DNA of 64,000 bases from Croceicoccus sp. YJ47 (GCF_016745095.1 NZ_CP067087.1:1600501-1664500); one strand, 5' to 3'; counted from the first letter of the stretch, positions 28,352-38,645 are shown. Notes: a model not told the origin generated them from the sequence alone. A program made the numbers and translations.

Positions 28352-29659
28352 TCAATCCCAATGCCGGCCTCCGGTTGGATCGTGCAGTGTGGCATCCAGA
28401 AAGCACTGGTGATTGTCGGCGATCCGGTGAATATCGTCCAACAGGTTTATGACAATATCTTCCAGTTCCTCTTCATCGGAAGAAGTAATGGTCAATTGGT
28501 AGTGCGTCCCCTCCTTATCGAGCCGCTGCATACGGAAGGGGCTGAGCCCGATTTCCTCGATCAGCCGGTGGGCCTTGGTCAATCCGCGTACCTGGCTACT
28601 GAAACGCGACAATGCCATATCCAGTTCGAGCACGGTTTCCCGCGCCGGCGGCGGAGGACAGACCCCATCCTCGACATAAGCGATTACAGCTGTAGGCGAT
28701 GCCGACGCCGGCGAAGGCGGCGTGGCGGACAGGTCTTTCTCAATGCGCTGCTGTTGAAACGGGTCGGTCCCATCGATGTAGCGCATGGCGGATTTCACGT
28801 CCTTCCAGCCGACGTATTCCATCAGGGTTTTGACGTCCCAGCCGCTGCTGTTGGCCCAGTTGGCAAACCCTCGGCGTAAGGAGTGACTGCTGAAGGACTC
28901 GGGGGTGTTGAGTCCCGCCTGGCTGAATACGCTGCGCATCAGCTTGAGGAGACTGTTGATGTGCAGGCCAGTTTCACGTACACGCCCCCAGCGGTCGATA
29001 CCACGGAACACCGGCCCACTCGACAACCCGGCCATCGTGACCCAGTTGTTGTAAGCGGCTACCGGGCAGAGTTGCGACAGCATTGGCACCTTGTAGGTGC
29101 GCCCTTGCAGCCTGCGGTCCCCCTTGCTCTGCGGGAGGTAGCAGGACATGCCTTGCTCACGAACAACCTCAACATGCTCGACTTGCAGTCGTACCAATTC
29201 ATCGCCCCGGAATCCTCGCCAGAAACCGAGCAGCAGCATGGCTTTGTTGCGTGCATGACGTAGCACGCGCCCCGTGTCTTGGCGCTCGCTCGCCAGTTCA
29301 ATGGCCCGGTCCAGCCAATTCACCACTTGGGTAAGGAGGTCAATCTGAAGCGGCGTGGCTTGCTTCTCTTGGGCAGGATGGAGTGCCTGGATACCCTTGA
29401 GCACCTTGCGTACTACTGGTGCTTTAGTAGGGTCGGGGAAACCCTGCGTGACATGCCACTGAGCAAGAGCAGCCAGGCGCTGGCGTAGCGTGGTGATCGC
29501 CAGTACCTCGGCATGATCGGCCAGATAACGAGCAATACTGTCAGCTGTCGCTGGCAAGAAGCCTCCCCATTCAACTTCGAAGTGCCGAATGGCGGTCAAA
29601 TAACTACGCCGCGTATTTTCTCGGGTGGCTGCTGCGAGGTAGTCGTCAATTTTTTTCAT
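28352..29659 (-). CDS. Tyrosine site-specific recombinase of the Tn3-type element
   Basis: A 435-residue tyrosine recombinase. An N-terminal SAM-like DNA-binding domain (RENTRRSYLTAIRHFEVEW) is followed by the catalytic domain with Arg in GFRGDELVRLQ, His-Leu-Arg-Arg in SHSLRRGFANW and Tyr in MEYVGWKDVKSAMRYID. A C-terminal extension of about 130 residues follows, ending GGRHWD. In Tn3-family elements such enzymes (TnpI type) replace the serine resolvase and recombine a site next to the gene. The target site was not identified in the 182 bp upstream. Confidence 0.85.
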   Translation of the reverse strand: MKKIDDYLAAATRENTRRSYLTAIRHFEVEWGGFLPATADSIARYLADHAEVLAITTLRQRLAALAQWHVTQGFPDPTKAPVVRKVLKGIQALHPAQEKQATPLQIDLLTQVVNWLDRAIELASERQDTGRVLRHARNKAMLLLGFWRGFRGDELVRLQVEHVEVVREQGMSCYLPQSKGDRRLQGRTYKVPMLSQLCPVAAYNNWVTMAGLSSGPVFRGIDRWGRVRETGLHINSLLKLMRSVFSQAGLNTPESFSSHSLRRGFANWANSSGWDVKTLMEYVGWKDVKSAMRYIDGTDPFQQQRIEKDLSATPPSPASASPTAVIAYVEDGVCPPPPARETVLELDMALSRFSSQVRGLTKAHRLIEEIGLSPFRMQRLDKEGTHYQLTITSSDEEELEDIVINLLDDIHRIADNHQCFLDATLHDPTGGRHWD

Positions 29660-29841
29660 GGAGACAAGCTATGCAATTGGGCTATTGTTTGAGGTGGCTT
29701 TACTTGAAAAGCAACCATTGAAGGCTCAATCATGCGCATAAAATCGGTCCTGATCCGCAATTTACGCTCCGTTTGGCCACCATCTCCGCGATGATGATGC
29801 GGATAGACCACCAGAATAGTCAGCAAAGCACAAGTTAACTG

Positions 29842-31488
29842 TCACATGTTCGGATAGGTCGGCCCTTCGCCACCTTGCGGGACTACCCATACGATATTTT
29901 GAGTCGGGTCTTTTATGTCGCAGGTCTTACAGTGCACGCAATTCTGGGCATTGATTTGTAGTCTCGGCTTGTTGCTGCTCTCGTCATGCAAAACCTCATA
30001 AACACCTGCCGGGCAGAAGCGCTGTTCCGGCGCAGCGTATTTGGCCAAATTGATGTTGATCGGTACCGAAGCGTCTTTCAGCTGTAGATGGCAGGGCTGG
30101 TCTTCTTCATGATTCGTGCTGGATAGGAAAACCGACGAAAGCCGATCGAAGGTGATAATGCCATCCGGCTTGGGATAGATAATCTTTGGGCATTCAGCTG
30201 CCGGCTTCAGCTTGGCGTGGTCCGGAGCTTTGTGGTGTAGGGTCCATGGCGCTTTGCCACGGAAGACGAGTTGGTCGATGCCGAACATGATCGAGCCGAG
30301 CTTGAGACCCTTTGCCATCCACGGCTTGAAGTTACGGGCCTTGTAGAGCTCATCGTACAGCCAGCTGTTTTTAAACAGCTCAGGATAGTCTGTTAAATCG
30401 TCACGCTGGCGCTCCTCTACCAGCGCTTTGAAGCAGGCCTCTGCGGCCAGAGAGCCGGTTTTGATTGCACAGTGTGAGCCTTTGATGCGGGCTGCGTTCA
30501 GGAAACCGGCGTCGTCTCCAACCAGTAGACCTCCAGGGAAAGTGAGTTTGGGCAGTGCTTGCAAGCCGCCCGCGACCAGGGCACGAGCACCATAGGCAAT
30601 ACGCTTGCCCCCTTCAAGGAATTTGCGGATTTTCGGATGTGTCTTATAGCGCTGGAATTCCTCGTAGGGGGAAAGGTGCGGGTTCTCGTAGCCGAGGCCA
30701 ACGACGAAGCCAACAGCAACCTGATTATTCTCGAGATGATAAAGGAAACCGCCACCATAGGTATCAGACTGCATTGGCCAGCCGCCACTGTGAATGACCA
30801 AGCCTAGCTGATGCTTGTCTGGTTGGATTTCCCACAGCTCCTTGAGCCCAATTCCGTAGGTTTGCGGGTCGGCGCCAGCGTTGAGTTTGAACTTTTCGAT
30901 CAGTTGCTTGCCCAGATGGCCTCGGCAGCCTTCGGCGAAGAAGGTATATTTACCATGCAATTCTATCCCGGGCTCAAAACTCGGACCTTCCGAGCCATCA
31001 TGTGAACGCCCCATGTCGCCAGTGGCGACTCCCATAACAGCACCGTTTTCATCGAACAGAACTTCGGCACCAGCAAAGCCAGGGTAGATGTCGACACCCA
31101 ATGCCTCGGCTTGTTCGCCTAGCCAGCGGCAGACGTTACCCAGGGAAATGACGTAGTTGCCTTCATTATGAAAACAGTCCGGCAGCAGACTGTTTGGTAC
31201 CTTGGTGGCGCCGGTTTCTGACAGGATGAAGAAGCGATCTTCGGAAACGGGGGCTTTAAGAGGGGCACCATCCGTCTGCCAGTAGGGCAGCAGTTCGGTC
31301 AGGGCCCGCGGATCCATGACGGCTCCGGATAAGATATGGGCGCCAATTTCGGCCCCTTTTTCGATCAGGCAGACAGACAGGTCGTTGCCTTTTTCCGCAG
31401 CCAATTGCTTCAGTCGAATCGCCGAGGCGAGGCCGGCTGGGCCTCCTCCAACGATAACGACGTCAAATTCCATGAATTCGCGTTGCAT
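29842..31488 (-). CDS. Electron-transfer flavoprotein:ubiquinone oxidoreductase
   Basis: A 548-residue membrane-associated flavoprotein that passes electrons from ETF to quinone. The FAD-binding VIVGGGPAGLASAIRL is at the N-terminus, a second nucleotide-binding segment GLLVGDDAGFLNAARIKG is present, and the C-terminal 4Fe-4S ligands are in NCVHCKTCDIKDP. A second start, MEFDVVIVGGG at 31473, is equally plausible. It is the last gene of an acd-etfB-etfA-ETF:QO run on the minus strand (gap 86 bp). With ETF it lets the acyl-CoA dehydrogenase feed the respiratory chain without host partners. Confidence 0.93.
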   Translation of the reverse strand: MQREFMEFDVVIVGGGPAGLASAIRLKQLAAEKGNDLSVCLIEKGAEIGAHILSGAVMDPRALTELLPYWQTDGAPLKAPVSEDRFFILSETGATKVPNSLLPDCFHNEGNYVISLGNVCRWLGEQAEALGVDIYPGFAGAEVLFDENGAVMGVATGDMGRSHDGSEGPSFEPGIELHGKYTFFAEGCRGHLGKQLIEKFKLNAGADPQTYGIGLKELWEIQPDKHQLGLVIHSGGWPMQSDTYGGGFLYHLENNQVAVGFVVGLGYENPHLSPYEEFQRYKTHPKIRKFLEGGKRIAYGARALVAGGLQALPKLTFPGGLLVGDDAGFLNAARIKGSHCAIKTGSLAAEACFKALVEERQRDDLTDYPELFKNSWLYDELYKARNFKPWMAKGLKLGSIMFGIDQLVFRGKAPWTLHHKAPDHAKLKPAAECPKIIYPKPDGIITFDRLSSVFLSSTNHEEDQPCHLQLKDASVPININLAKYAAPEQRFCPAGVYEVLHDESSNKPRLQINAQNCVHCKTCDIKDPTQNIVWVVPQGGEGPTYPNM

Positions 31489-31574
31489 ATAAATCTGCTT
31501 AAAAAAGTGTGGGGGGAGATTACTCCCACCCCCAAAGGGACCACGGAGAAGAAGGTACGGAGGCCTAGGTCACA

Positions 31575-32507
31575 TCAGTTGAATGCCGAAGTTAGCTTCG
31601 GCATGATTTCGAATAAATCTCCAACAAGTCCGTAATCGGCCACCTGGAAGATCGGGGCATCCGGATCCTTATTGATGGCAACGATAACCTTGGAGTCCTT
31701 CATGCCGGCCAAGTGTTGGATGGCACCGGAAATGCCGATGGCGATGTACAACTGAGGGGCAACGATTTTGCCAGTCTGACCAACTTGATAATCGTTTGGT
31801 ACGAAGCCAGCGTCGACTGCTGCGCGCGAGGCACCAAGGGCGGCGCCGAGCTTGTCCGCAAGCGGTTCGAGCAGCTTGTGATAGTTCTCGCCGTTGCCGA
31901 GACCGCGACCACCGGACACGATAATCTTGGCTGCGCCAAGTTCAGGACGTTCGGACTCGGTCAGTTCTCTGTTCTGGAGCAGGGATTGTGCGGTATCGGC
32001 CGTGGCAGCAATGGTCCCGACGCTAGCGGTGCCGCCGCTAGTAACGGCGTCGAATGCGGTGGTGCGAACGGTGATGACCTTAACCGGATCAGTACTTTTG
32101 ACTGTGGCCAAGACGTTGCCGGCGTAGATCGGACGGACAAAGGTGTCTGTGCCCTCGACAGCGATGATGTCGGAGATCTGGGCGACGTCGAGCAAGGCGG
32201 CAACGCGCGGCAGCAGATTCTTGCCGAAGGTGGTAGCTGGGGCCAGGATGTGACTGTAATTTTCAGCGTTGGCCACAATCAGAGAGGTCAGGTTCTCTGC
32301 GGTTTGTGCTTCGTAGTGTGCCGCGTCGGCAAACTTTACCTTCACCACCCCTTGCAGGCAAGCCGCCTGCTGGGCGACGGCGGCACAATTGGCGCCTGCA
32401 ACCAGGACGTGGATTTCGCCCCTGAGCTTCTGAGCTGCAGTAACGGTGTTGAGTGTGGCGGCCTTGAGGGAGGTGTTGTCGTGTTCGGCAATGACGAGAA
32501 TGGTCAT
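31575..32507 (-). CDS. etfA: Electron-transfer flavoprotein alpha subunit
   Basis: 310 residues; the C-terminal FAD-binding domain carries [38 protein letters not shown] and [16 protein letters not shown], all ETF-alpha signatures. It lies 12 bp after etfB. The heterodimer accepts electrons from the acyl-CoA dehydrogenase encoded two genes upstream. Confidence 0.95.
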   Translation of the reverse strand: MTILVIAEHDNTSLKAATLNTVTAAQKLRGEIHVLVAGANCAAVAQQAACLQGVVKVKFADAAHYEAQTAENLTSLIVANAENYSHILAPATTFGKNLLPRVAALLDVAQISDIIAVEGTDTFVRPIYAGNVLATVKSTDPVKVITVRTTAFDAVTSGGTASVGTIAATADTAQSLLQNRELTESERPELGAAKIIVSGGRGLGNGENYHKLLEPLADKLGAALGASRAAVDAGFVPNDYQVGQTGKIVAPQLYIAIGISGAIQHLAGMKDSKVIVAINKDPDAPIFQVADYGLVGDLFEIMPKLTSAFN

Positions 32508-32519
32508 GATAATTTTCCC

Positions 32520-33269
32520 TCAGATCACTTTGGCTTCGTTCTTGAGCTTGCTCAGTAGCTCAGCAACATTGGCAACCAGAACACCGGCGCTTCTCTTGGG
32601 TGGCTCCGAAACCTTGAGGGTGGCCAGACGTGGGGTAACGTCAACGCCGAGCTCCGTTGGTGTCACGGTATCAACGGGTTTCTTTTTGGCCTTCATGATG
32701 TTCGGCAGCGTGGCGTAGCGTGGTTCGTTCAGGCGCAGGTCGGTAGTGACGACGGCAGGAAGACCGACTGCCAAGGTTTCCAGACCACCATCAATTTCAC
32801 GAGTAACGATCGCTTTGCCGTTATCGATCACGATCTTGGAGGCAAAGGTCGCTTGTGGCCAGTTCTGCAGGGCAGCCAGCATCTGACCGGTTTGGTTCGC
32901 GTCGTCATCAATGGCCTGTTTGCCGCAGATGACCAGTTGTGGCTGTTCCTTATCACACAATGCCTTGAGCAACTTGGCAACGGCTAGTGGCTGGAGGTCG
33001 GCGTCAGTTTGGACCAGGATGCCGCGATCGGCACCAATGGCCATGGCGGTACGGAGGGTTTCCACGCAGTCGGAGACGCCGCAGGATACGGCAACGACCT
33101 CGGTTGCAACCCCTGATTCCTTCAGGCGAACCGCTTCCTCGACGGCGATTTCGTCAAACGGATTCATGCTCATCTTGACGTTGGCTAGGTCAACACCCGA
33201 ACCATCCGCCTTGATGCGGACCTTGACGTTGTAATCGGTAACTCGTTTGATCGGTACGAATATCTTCAT
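32520..33269 (-). CDS. etfB: Electron-transfer flavoprotein beta subunit
   Basis: 249 residues with the AMP-binding ETF-beta fold: start [37 protein letters not shown], and the signature region around [18 protein letters not shown]. Length is standard. It lies 13 bp after the acyl-CoA dehydrogenase gene and 12 bp before etfA, so the three are translated from one message. Confidence 0.95.
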   Translation of the reverse strand: MKIFVPIKRVTDYNVKVRIKADGSGVDLANVKMSMNPFDEIAVEEAVRLKESGVATEVVAVSCGVSDCVETLRTAMAIGADRGILVQTDADLQPLAVAKLLKALCDKEQPQLVICGKQAIDDDANQTGQMLAALQNWPQATFASKIVIDNGKAIVTREIDGGLETLAVGLPAVVTTDLRLNEPRYATLPNIMKAKKKPVDTVTPTELGVDVTPRLATLKVSEPPKRSAGVLVANVAELLSKLKNEAKVI

Positions 33270-33282
33270 GATGGGATTTCCA

Positions 33283-34437
33283 TTAACGGTTGGCGTCTCG
33301 GATCATGTTGCGGGCGATCACCAGTTGTTGAACCTGAGTTGTGCCTTCGTAAATCCGGAAGAGACGAACGTCACGATAGAAACGCTCGATGGCATAGTCG
33401 GAGACATAGCCTGCGCCACCATGAATTTGTACGGCCCGATCTGCAACGCGACCGCACATTTCGGATGCAAACATCTTGCAGCAGGAGGCTTCGGTCGAGA
33501 TGTCCTCTTTGTTGTCGCGGCGACGCGCAGCATCAAGAATCATTGAACGTGCCGCGTAAATTTCGGCCTTGCTGTCGGCGAGCATGGCTTGGATCAATTG
33601 GAATTCGGCGATGGGTTTGCCAAACTGCTCGCGTTCCATCGCATAACGTAGAGCATCCTCAAGCATGCGCTCGGCAGCGCCGACGCAAATTGCCGCAATG
33701 TGCAATCGTCCCTTGTCGAGTACCTTCATTGCAGTCTTGAAGCCAACACCTTCCTTGTCGCCGATGATATTGGCAGCCGGTACGCGGCAGTTATCGAACA
33801 TAACGTCGCAGGTGTGGGCGCCTTTCTGGCCCATCTTGTGGTCGCGCTTGCCCAACGACAGGCCAGGTGTGCCCTTTTCGACGATGAAGGCGGAAATGCC
33901 GGCAGCTCCCTTGATATCCGGGTTGGTACGGGCCATCACGGTATAGATGCCGGCCTCCGGGGCATTGGTGATGAAGCGCTTGGTACCGTTCAGGACATAG
34001 AAGTCACCGTCGCGTACTGCAGAAGTGCGCAGCGATGCGGCATCGGAGCCAGAACCTGGCTCGGTGAGCGCAAACGAGGCTATCAGCTCGCCCGAAGCCA
34101 ATTTCGGCAGGTAATAATTTTTCTGTTCTTCAGTGCCATCGACGATCAGCCCCTGCGAGCCAATGCCGTTGTTGGTACCGATCAACGAACGGAAGGCCGG
34201 AGATGTTTTTGCAATTTCAAACGCTACCAGGACCTCCTCTTCCATGGTTAGCCCAAGGCCGCCGTATTCCTCTGGAACGCATAGGCCGAAGAGGCCCAGT
34301 TCGCGCATTTCGGCAACGATATCGGCCGGAATTTCGTCGGTTTCGGCGACGATGTTTTCGGCGGGCATCAGGCGTTCCCGCACGAAGCGGGATAGGGTAT
34401 CCAGAAGTAGGGTGAGGGTTTCCTGGTCGCGAATCAT
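33283..34437 (-). CDS. Acyl-CoA dehydrogenase, probable adipyl-CoA dehydrogenase
   Basis: A 384-residue FAD acyl-CoA dehydrogenase. Signature segments are [17 protein letters not shown] and the C-terminal [20 protein letters not shown], with the catalytic Glu in [17 protein letters not shown] at 34437 is chosen because GGAG lies 7 bases upstream; the longer frame begins with TTG at 34458 and would overlap the iclR remnant stop. It heads the etf cluster and faces away from the thiolase/CoA-transferase genes, as in dicarboxylate (dca-like) beta-oxidation loci. The adipyl-CoA substrate is inferred from this context. Confidence 0.88.
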   Translation of the reverse strand: MIRDQETLTLLLDTLSRFVRERLMPAENIVAETDEIPADIVAEMRELGLFGLCVPEEYGGLGLTMEEEVLVAFEIAKTSPAFRSLIGTNNGIGSQGLIVDGTEEQKNYYLPKLASGELIASFALTEPGSGSDAASLRTSAVRDGDFYVLNGTKRFITNAPEAGIYTVMARTNPDIKGAAGISAFIVEKGTPGLSLGKRDHKMGQKGAHTCDVMFDNCRVPAANIIGDKEGVGFKTAMKVLDKGRLHIAAICVGAAERMLEDALRYAMEREQFGKPIAEFQLIQAMLADSKAEIYAARSMILDAARRRDNKEDISTEASCCKMFASEMCGRVADRAVQIHGGAGYVSDYAIERFYRDVRLFRIYEGTTQVQQLVIARNMIRDANR

Positions 34438-34454
34438 CTGTGTCTCCAAAAATT

Positions 34455-34870
34455 TCAAGTTCGGCCCATGATGCTGCCGACACGTTTTACAAGGCTTACC
34501 AGCTTGGGCCCGATGTCGCTCTCGAGCTTTTCGCGGGAAAGGATGAATGCTGGGCCGCCGCAGTTGAAGGCCATCATTGAGCCATCAGGAGCATGGAAGG
34601 GCACACCTACTCGACGTAGTCACGGAGTCCTTGCTCGATGTCCGCCTTGATCCGGGGCCCTGTCTGTTCGTCAAGCAGTCGAATCTGATCCATCAGTTAA
34701 AGTTGCGCTCGAATTCCGGAAGACCGGCCACATAGGCTCGCCCTATCGAAGTTGCAGCAAGGGCCAGGCGGGCACCCACTGCGTCTTGCAGCGTACTGGG
34801 CGCTGAACGGCGGATCGTTTCGACAGAAACCATGCTTAGTCTGTCGCGGATGCCGATCGACGCCGAAGCC
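34455..34870 (-). pseudogene. IclR-family regulator remnant
   Basis: Broken minus-strand sequence similar to the intact IclR gene at 39961-40827. Matching parts are IRDRLSMVSVETIRR, AATSIGRAYVAGLPEFER, then in another frame MAFNCGGPAFILSREKLESDIGPKLV with a stop at 34455. The DNA-binding N-terminus is gone, and about 50 bp that should encode the effector-pocket region are deleted. It sits just upstream of the acyl-CoA dehydrogenase gene and was probably that block's original regulator. Up to 35299 there is no other gene, only two IclR-type operators. Confidence 0.7.
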
Positions 34871-34978
34871 CTGGAATACTCAGCTCTCCTTGTTGCAGGT
34901 TTTTGATGTAGCCGGGGGTGGGTTGGAACGAATCCTGTCATAGCCTCTTTCTCTGTGTCAATAGTTTTCGAAATAGCG

Positions 34979-34993
34979 GTTCGCATGGCGAAA
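34979..34993. promoter_or_regulatory. IclR-type operator, GTTCG-N5-CGAAA form
   Basis: GTTCGCATGGCGAAA, one mismatch from the TTTCG-N5-CGAAA element, with the same CATGG/TATGG spacer as the site before iclR at 40870. It lies in the divergent region between the acyl-CoA dehydrogenase block and the thiolase block. Confidence 0.5.
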
Positions 34994-35144
34994 CTGCGTG
35001 CCCATTGGTTACTTGCCAAGTGTGTGTCTCTTTATACAGGCTGTTTGTTTGTGATAATTTCTCGAAAGATCACAATCTATCGCCTCTTTACAATTCATTG
35101 CTCTTCCATTATCGTGTCGGAATAGTTTGTTTAATGAAACTATA

Positions 35145-35159
35145 TTTCGCTGTACGAAA
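35145..35159. promoter_or_regulatory. IclR-type operator and -10 element before the thiolase block
   Basis: A perfect TTTCGCTGTACGAAA palindrome overlaps a TATATT -10-like element (35141-35146). This is the same geometry as at the iclR promoter, where TATAAT runs directly into the operator. It faces the plus-strand genes from 35300. Confidence 0.55.
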
Positions 35160-35299
35160 CATTGAGACGGGGCGGTATACGCTACTGGTTTTGTCGTTAT
35201 TTGGCTAAATCACCCCGTGATCAGGTAAAGAGTGTGTGCTGTCAGTTAGCTGAACATTTCGACCTTCTGGGCCACGACCCAAACACAGGACGTTGATCC

Positions 35300-35976
35300 A
35301 TGAACACGGATTTCCCGATGTCGGCTTTGCTTGGCGTTGTTGGCACCGGCCTGATGGGCCGCGGTATCGCCCAGATCGCTGCCCAAGACGAGGTATTCCC
35401 GTCATCCTGCACGACAGTCGACCGGGCGGTGCACAGGAGGCGAAGGACGCCATCGTTGCCACCCTGGAAACCTTGGTGGGCAAGGGCAAGCTGATGGCAG
35501 ATGCAGTTGGGGCGAGTGTAGCCAGTCTCTGCGTGGCCGAGTCGCTGGCCGACCTAGCACCGTGTACCGTGGTCGTCGAAGCTATCGTCGAAAAATTGAG
35601 GAGCAAGTGCGAGCTGTTCCAGCAGTTGGAGGCGGTGGTCAGCACCAAGTGCATCCTCGCGACCAACACGTCATCGTTGTCGGTGACAGCGATTGCTGTG
35701 TCATGTGCTCATCCTGGCCGGGTCGCCGACTTTCATTTCTTCAGTCCAGTACCGTTGATGAAGATCGTCGAAGTCATCGTCGGTCCGCTAACTAATGACG
35801 ATATCGCCGATGCCCTGATCGATATCGCCCGCCAGATGGGGCATACCCCCGTACGGGCCAGCGACACCTCGGGCTTCATAATCAACTATGCTGGCTGCGG
35901 GTACCTGACTGAACCTCTGCGCCTCCTCAGTGAAACGCCCTGTGCTGCTAAGCCTTTCCCTGTTGACTACCGATAA
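35300..35976 (+). pseudogene. 3-hydroxyacyl-CoA dehydrogenase remnant
   Basis: The N-terminal Rossmann motif GVVGTGLMGRGIAQIAAQ begins right after ATG 35300. The frame then shifts near 35390, and the rest (GIPVILHDSRPGGAQEAKDA, ADFHFFSPVPLMKIVEVI with the catalytic His, SGFIINYAGCGYLTEPLRLL) continues in another frame to 35976. The C-terminal helical domain is missing, leaving about 225 codons of an expected 280-500. The thiolase gene follows after 26 bp. The bifunctional enzyme at 10275 would cover the lost step. Confidence 0.75.
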
Positions 35977-36002
35977 CTGACCTTTTGCTCTAGGACAAAA
36001 AT

Positions 36003-37205
36003 ATGCTTGATGCCTATCTCTATGCCGGCCTGCGTACTCCTTTTGGTCGCCAGGCAGGTGCCCTTGCCACGGTTCGTCCCGATGACCTGATCGCCAGCGT
36101 CATTCGCAAGCTCGTCGCCGACTCGCCCTTCGCAGCCGAACAGATCGAAGACATCGTTCTTGGCTGCGCCTGCCAAGCAGGCGAAGACAGCCGGAACATT
36201 GCCCGTCATGCCGCACTGCTTGCCGGTCTGCCGGCTAGCATTCCAGGCCAGACGGTAAATCGCCTGTGTTCGAGCGGCCTTGCCGCCGTGCTTGATGCCG
36301 CCCGCGCCGTAAGTTGCGGTGAAGGCGAGCTCTATATCGCCGGTGGTGTCGAGAGCATGAGCCGTGCCCCCTTTGTCGTTGCCAAGAGCGAAAGTGCCTT
36401 CAGTCGGGACTTCAAGGTTTTCGACTCGGCCATCGGCGCTCGCTTTCCCAATCCGCGCATCACCAAGCAGTACGGTGGCGATACCATGCCGGAAACGGCT
36501 GACAACGTCGCCAGCGACTTGGGGCTCACCCGCGAGGATAGCGACCGTTTTGCCGCTGCCTCGCAGGCCAAATTCGCCGCCGCCCAGGCCAGTGGCTTCC
36601 TGGCCGGTGAAATCATGTCGGTAGAAGTGTCGACCGGTCGCAAGGCGCCGCCGCGTATCGTTTCCGAAGATGAGCATCCGCGCCCTGAAAGCACCTTTGA
36701 ATCGTTAGGTAAGCTGAAGGCCTTGTTTGAGGGCGGCGTTACCACCGCTGGCAATGCTTCCGGTGTTAATGACGGAGCAGTCGCCATGTTCATTGGCAAC
36801 AAGGCTGTCGGTGAAAGGGCCGGCATCAAGCCGATGGCCCGTATCCTTGCTGGTGCCGTTGCTGGGGTCGAGCCGCGCATCATGGGTATCGGCCCTGCCT
36901 ATGCCATTCCCAAGGCGCTGGCCCGCGCTGGCTTGACTCTGGCGGACATGGACATTATCGAGATCAATGAAGCCTTCTCGGCCCAGGTGCTCGGTTGCCT
37001 GAAGCTGCTGAACGTCGCTTTTGATGACCCGCGCGTCAATCCCAACGGCGGCGCCATTGCAGTGGGTCACCCGCTCGGCGCTTCCGGTGCCCGCCTGGCG
37101 TTGACTGCTGCCCGCGAACTGGAACGCCGCAATGGCCGTTATGCCGTTCTCAGTCTGTGCATTGGCGTCGGCCAAGGCCTAGCTGTCGTCATCGAACGCT
37201 TGTAA
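36003..37205 (+). CDS. Thiolase, probable 3-oxoadipyl-CoA thiolase
   Basis: A 400-residue thiolase of the PcaF/PaaJ type. The nucleophilic Cys lies in NRLCSSGLAAV, the His in GGAIAVGHPLGASGAR and the second Cys in LCIGVGQG. It starts MLDAYLYAGLRTPFG, typical of 3-oxoadipyl-CoA thiolases. It would cleave 3-oxoadipyl-CoA to succinyl-CoA and acetyl-CoA, the last step of adipate degradation. It is followed by the CoA-transferase gene after 13 bp. Confidence 0.93.
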   Translation: MLDAYLYAGLRTPFGRQAGALATVRPDDLIASVIRKLVADSPFAAEQIEDIVLGCACQAGEDSRNIARHAALLAGLPASIPGQTVNRLCSSGLAAVLDAARAVSCGEGELYIAGGVESMSRAPFVVAKSESAFSRDFKVFDSAIGARFPNPRITKQYGGDTMPETADNVASDLGLTREDSDRFAAASQAKFAAAQASGFLAGEIMSVEVSTGRKAPPRIVSEDEHPRPESTFESLGKLKALFEGGVTTAGNASGVNDGAVAMFIGNKAVGERAGIKPMARILAGAVAGVEPRIMGIGPAYAIPKALARAGLTLADMDIIEINEAFSAQVLGCLKLLNVAFDDPRVNPNGGAIAVGHPLGASGARLALTAARELERRNGRYAVLSLCIGVGQGLAVVIERL

Positions 37206-37218
37206 TCAAGGAAATATC

Positions 37219-38442
37219 ATGTCCGGAGCACTTTCCCATATTCGCGTTCTTGACCTCTCGCGTGTCCTCGCTGGTCCATGGGCTAGCCAGACGCTGGCCG
37301 ACATGGGGGCTGAAGTCATCAAAATAGAACGTCCCGGCAGTGGTGACGATACTCGGGGATGGGGCCCTCCCTACCTGAAGGATCTGGTAAGCAATGACAC
37401 TAGGGAAGCAGCCTATTATCTGGCTGCAAATCGTGGCAAGCAGTCCGTGACACTCAACATCTCAAAGCCAGAAGGCCAAGAGGTGATCCGTCGGCTAGTC
37501 AAGGAATGCGATGTTTTCATTGAGAACTACAAGGTGGGTGACATGGCGCGCTACGGCTTGTCTTATGATGAGCTGAAGAAGATCAATCCGCGCCTGATCT
37601 ACTGCTCTATCACCGGTTTTGGCCAGACCGGGCCAATGGCCCACTTGCCTGGCTACGACTTCATCATCCAGGGTATCGGCGGTCTGATGAGCATCACCGG
37701 CGAGCGCGACGATCTGCCCGGCGGCGGCCCACAGAAGGTAGGCGTGGCGGTGGCCGACATCATGACCGGCCTCTACACGACCATCGGTATCCTCGGCGCG
37801 CTGGCCTATCGTAACCAGACAGGTGAAGGTCAATATGTGGACATGGCCCTGCTTGATGTCCAGGTGGCGACGATGGCCAATATGAACATGAATTACTTAT
37901 GTTCGGGCAAAGTCCCTCATCGCCAGGGCAATGCCCACGCCAACATTGTGCCTTACCAGGTGTTCGATGCGAAGGATGGCGAACTAATCATCGCAGCCGG
38001 TAATGACAGCCAGTTCGCCAAATTGTGTGAGGTGATTGGTTGCCCGGAAATGGCTGCCGACGAGCTCTACGCTACCAACGCCAACCGGGTTCGCAATCGT
38101 GAAGTGTTGATTCCGCTCTTGCAGGAAATCTTATCCAGGCGGCGTGTTGCCGAATGGATCGCCCTTATTGAACCGGAGGGCGTGCCTTGTGGCCCTATCA
38201 ATAATATTGGGCAGGTTTTCGAGCACCCGCAGGTACGTCATCGTGGTATGCGGATTGATCTGCCTCATCCAGTCGCTGGCAGCACGCCGTCGGTGGCCAA
38301 CCCAATCAAGTTCTCTGGGACACCAATCGAATATACGAAGGCTCCGCCAACCTTGGGTCAACACACTAAACATGTCCTGTCGAGTATTGGGGGGCTCTCT
38401 GAATCTGAGATTCGCCAATTGATTGAAAAAGGAATTATTTGA
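37219..38442 (+). CDS. Family III (CaiB/BaiF) CoA-transferase, probable adipate activation
   Basis: A 407-residue family III CoA-transferase. N-terminal VLDLSRVLAGPWASQTLADMGAEVIKIE and the catalytic-Asp segment VDMALLDVQVATMAN are diagnostic. Such enzymes form a covalent aspartyl-CoA intermediate and are homodimers with interlocked chains. Placed last in the thiolase operon, it most likely moves CoA from succinyl-CoA onto adipate. This is the only activating enzyme in the window, as no acyl-CoA ligase is seen. After its stop, 38443-38690 holds no gene, only a short palindrome (38455-38468). Confidence 0.88.
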   Translation: MSGALSHIRVLDLSRVLAGPWASQTLADMGAEVIKIERPGSGDDTRGWGPPYLKDLVSNDTREAAYYLAANRGKQSVTLNISKPEGQEVIRRLVKECDVFIENYKVGDMARYGLSYDELKKINPRLIYCSITGFGQTGPMAHLPGYDFIIQGIGGLMSITGERDDLPGGGPQKVGVAVADIMTGLYTTIGILGALAYRNQTGEGQYVDMALLDVQVATMANMNMNYLCSGKVPHRQGNAHANIVPYQVFDAKDGELIIAAGNDSQFAKLCEVIGCPEMAADELYATNANRVRNREVLIPLLQEILSRRRVAEWIALIEPEGVPCGPINNIGQVFEHPQVRHRGMRIDLPHPVAGSTPSVANPIKFSGTPIEYTKAPPTLGQHTKHVLSSIGGLSESEIRQLIEKGII

Positions 38443-38645
38443 CCTATAGAGCAAGCAGAAATTTCTGCGGGTCATACGTTGATGGCGAGGAAGCTGCGGC
38501 CTAGGGGATCGATGGCAGGGAAAGCGTTATGTGGGGCGATGCTGAGAGTCGAGAGTGATCAGGCTGTACAGTATCGTTCCTCATCTCTGATTGATCACGC
38601 TCGGCCGAGGTTGGGGCCGTACTCAGGGCTCCAAACAGTGTCGAG

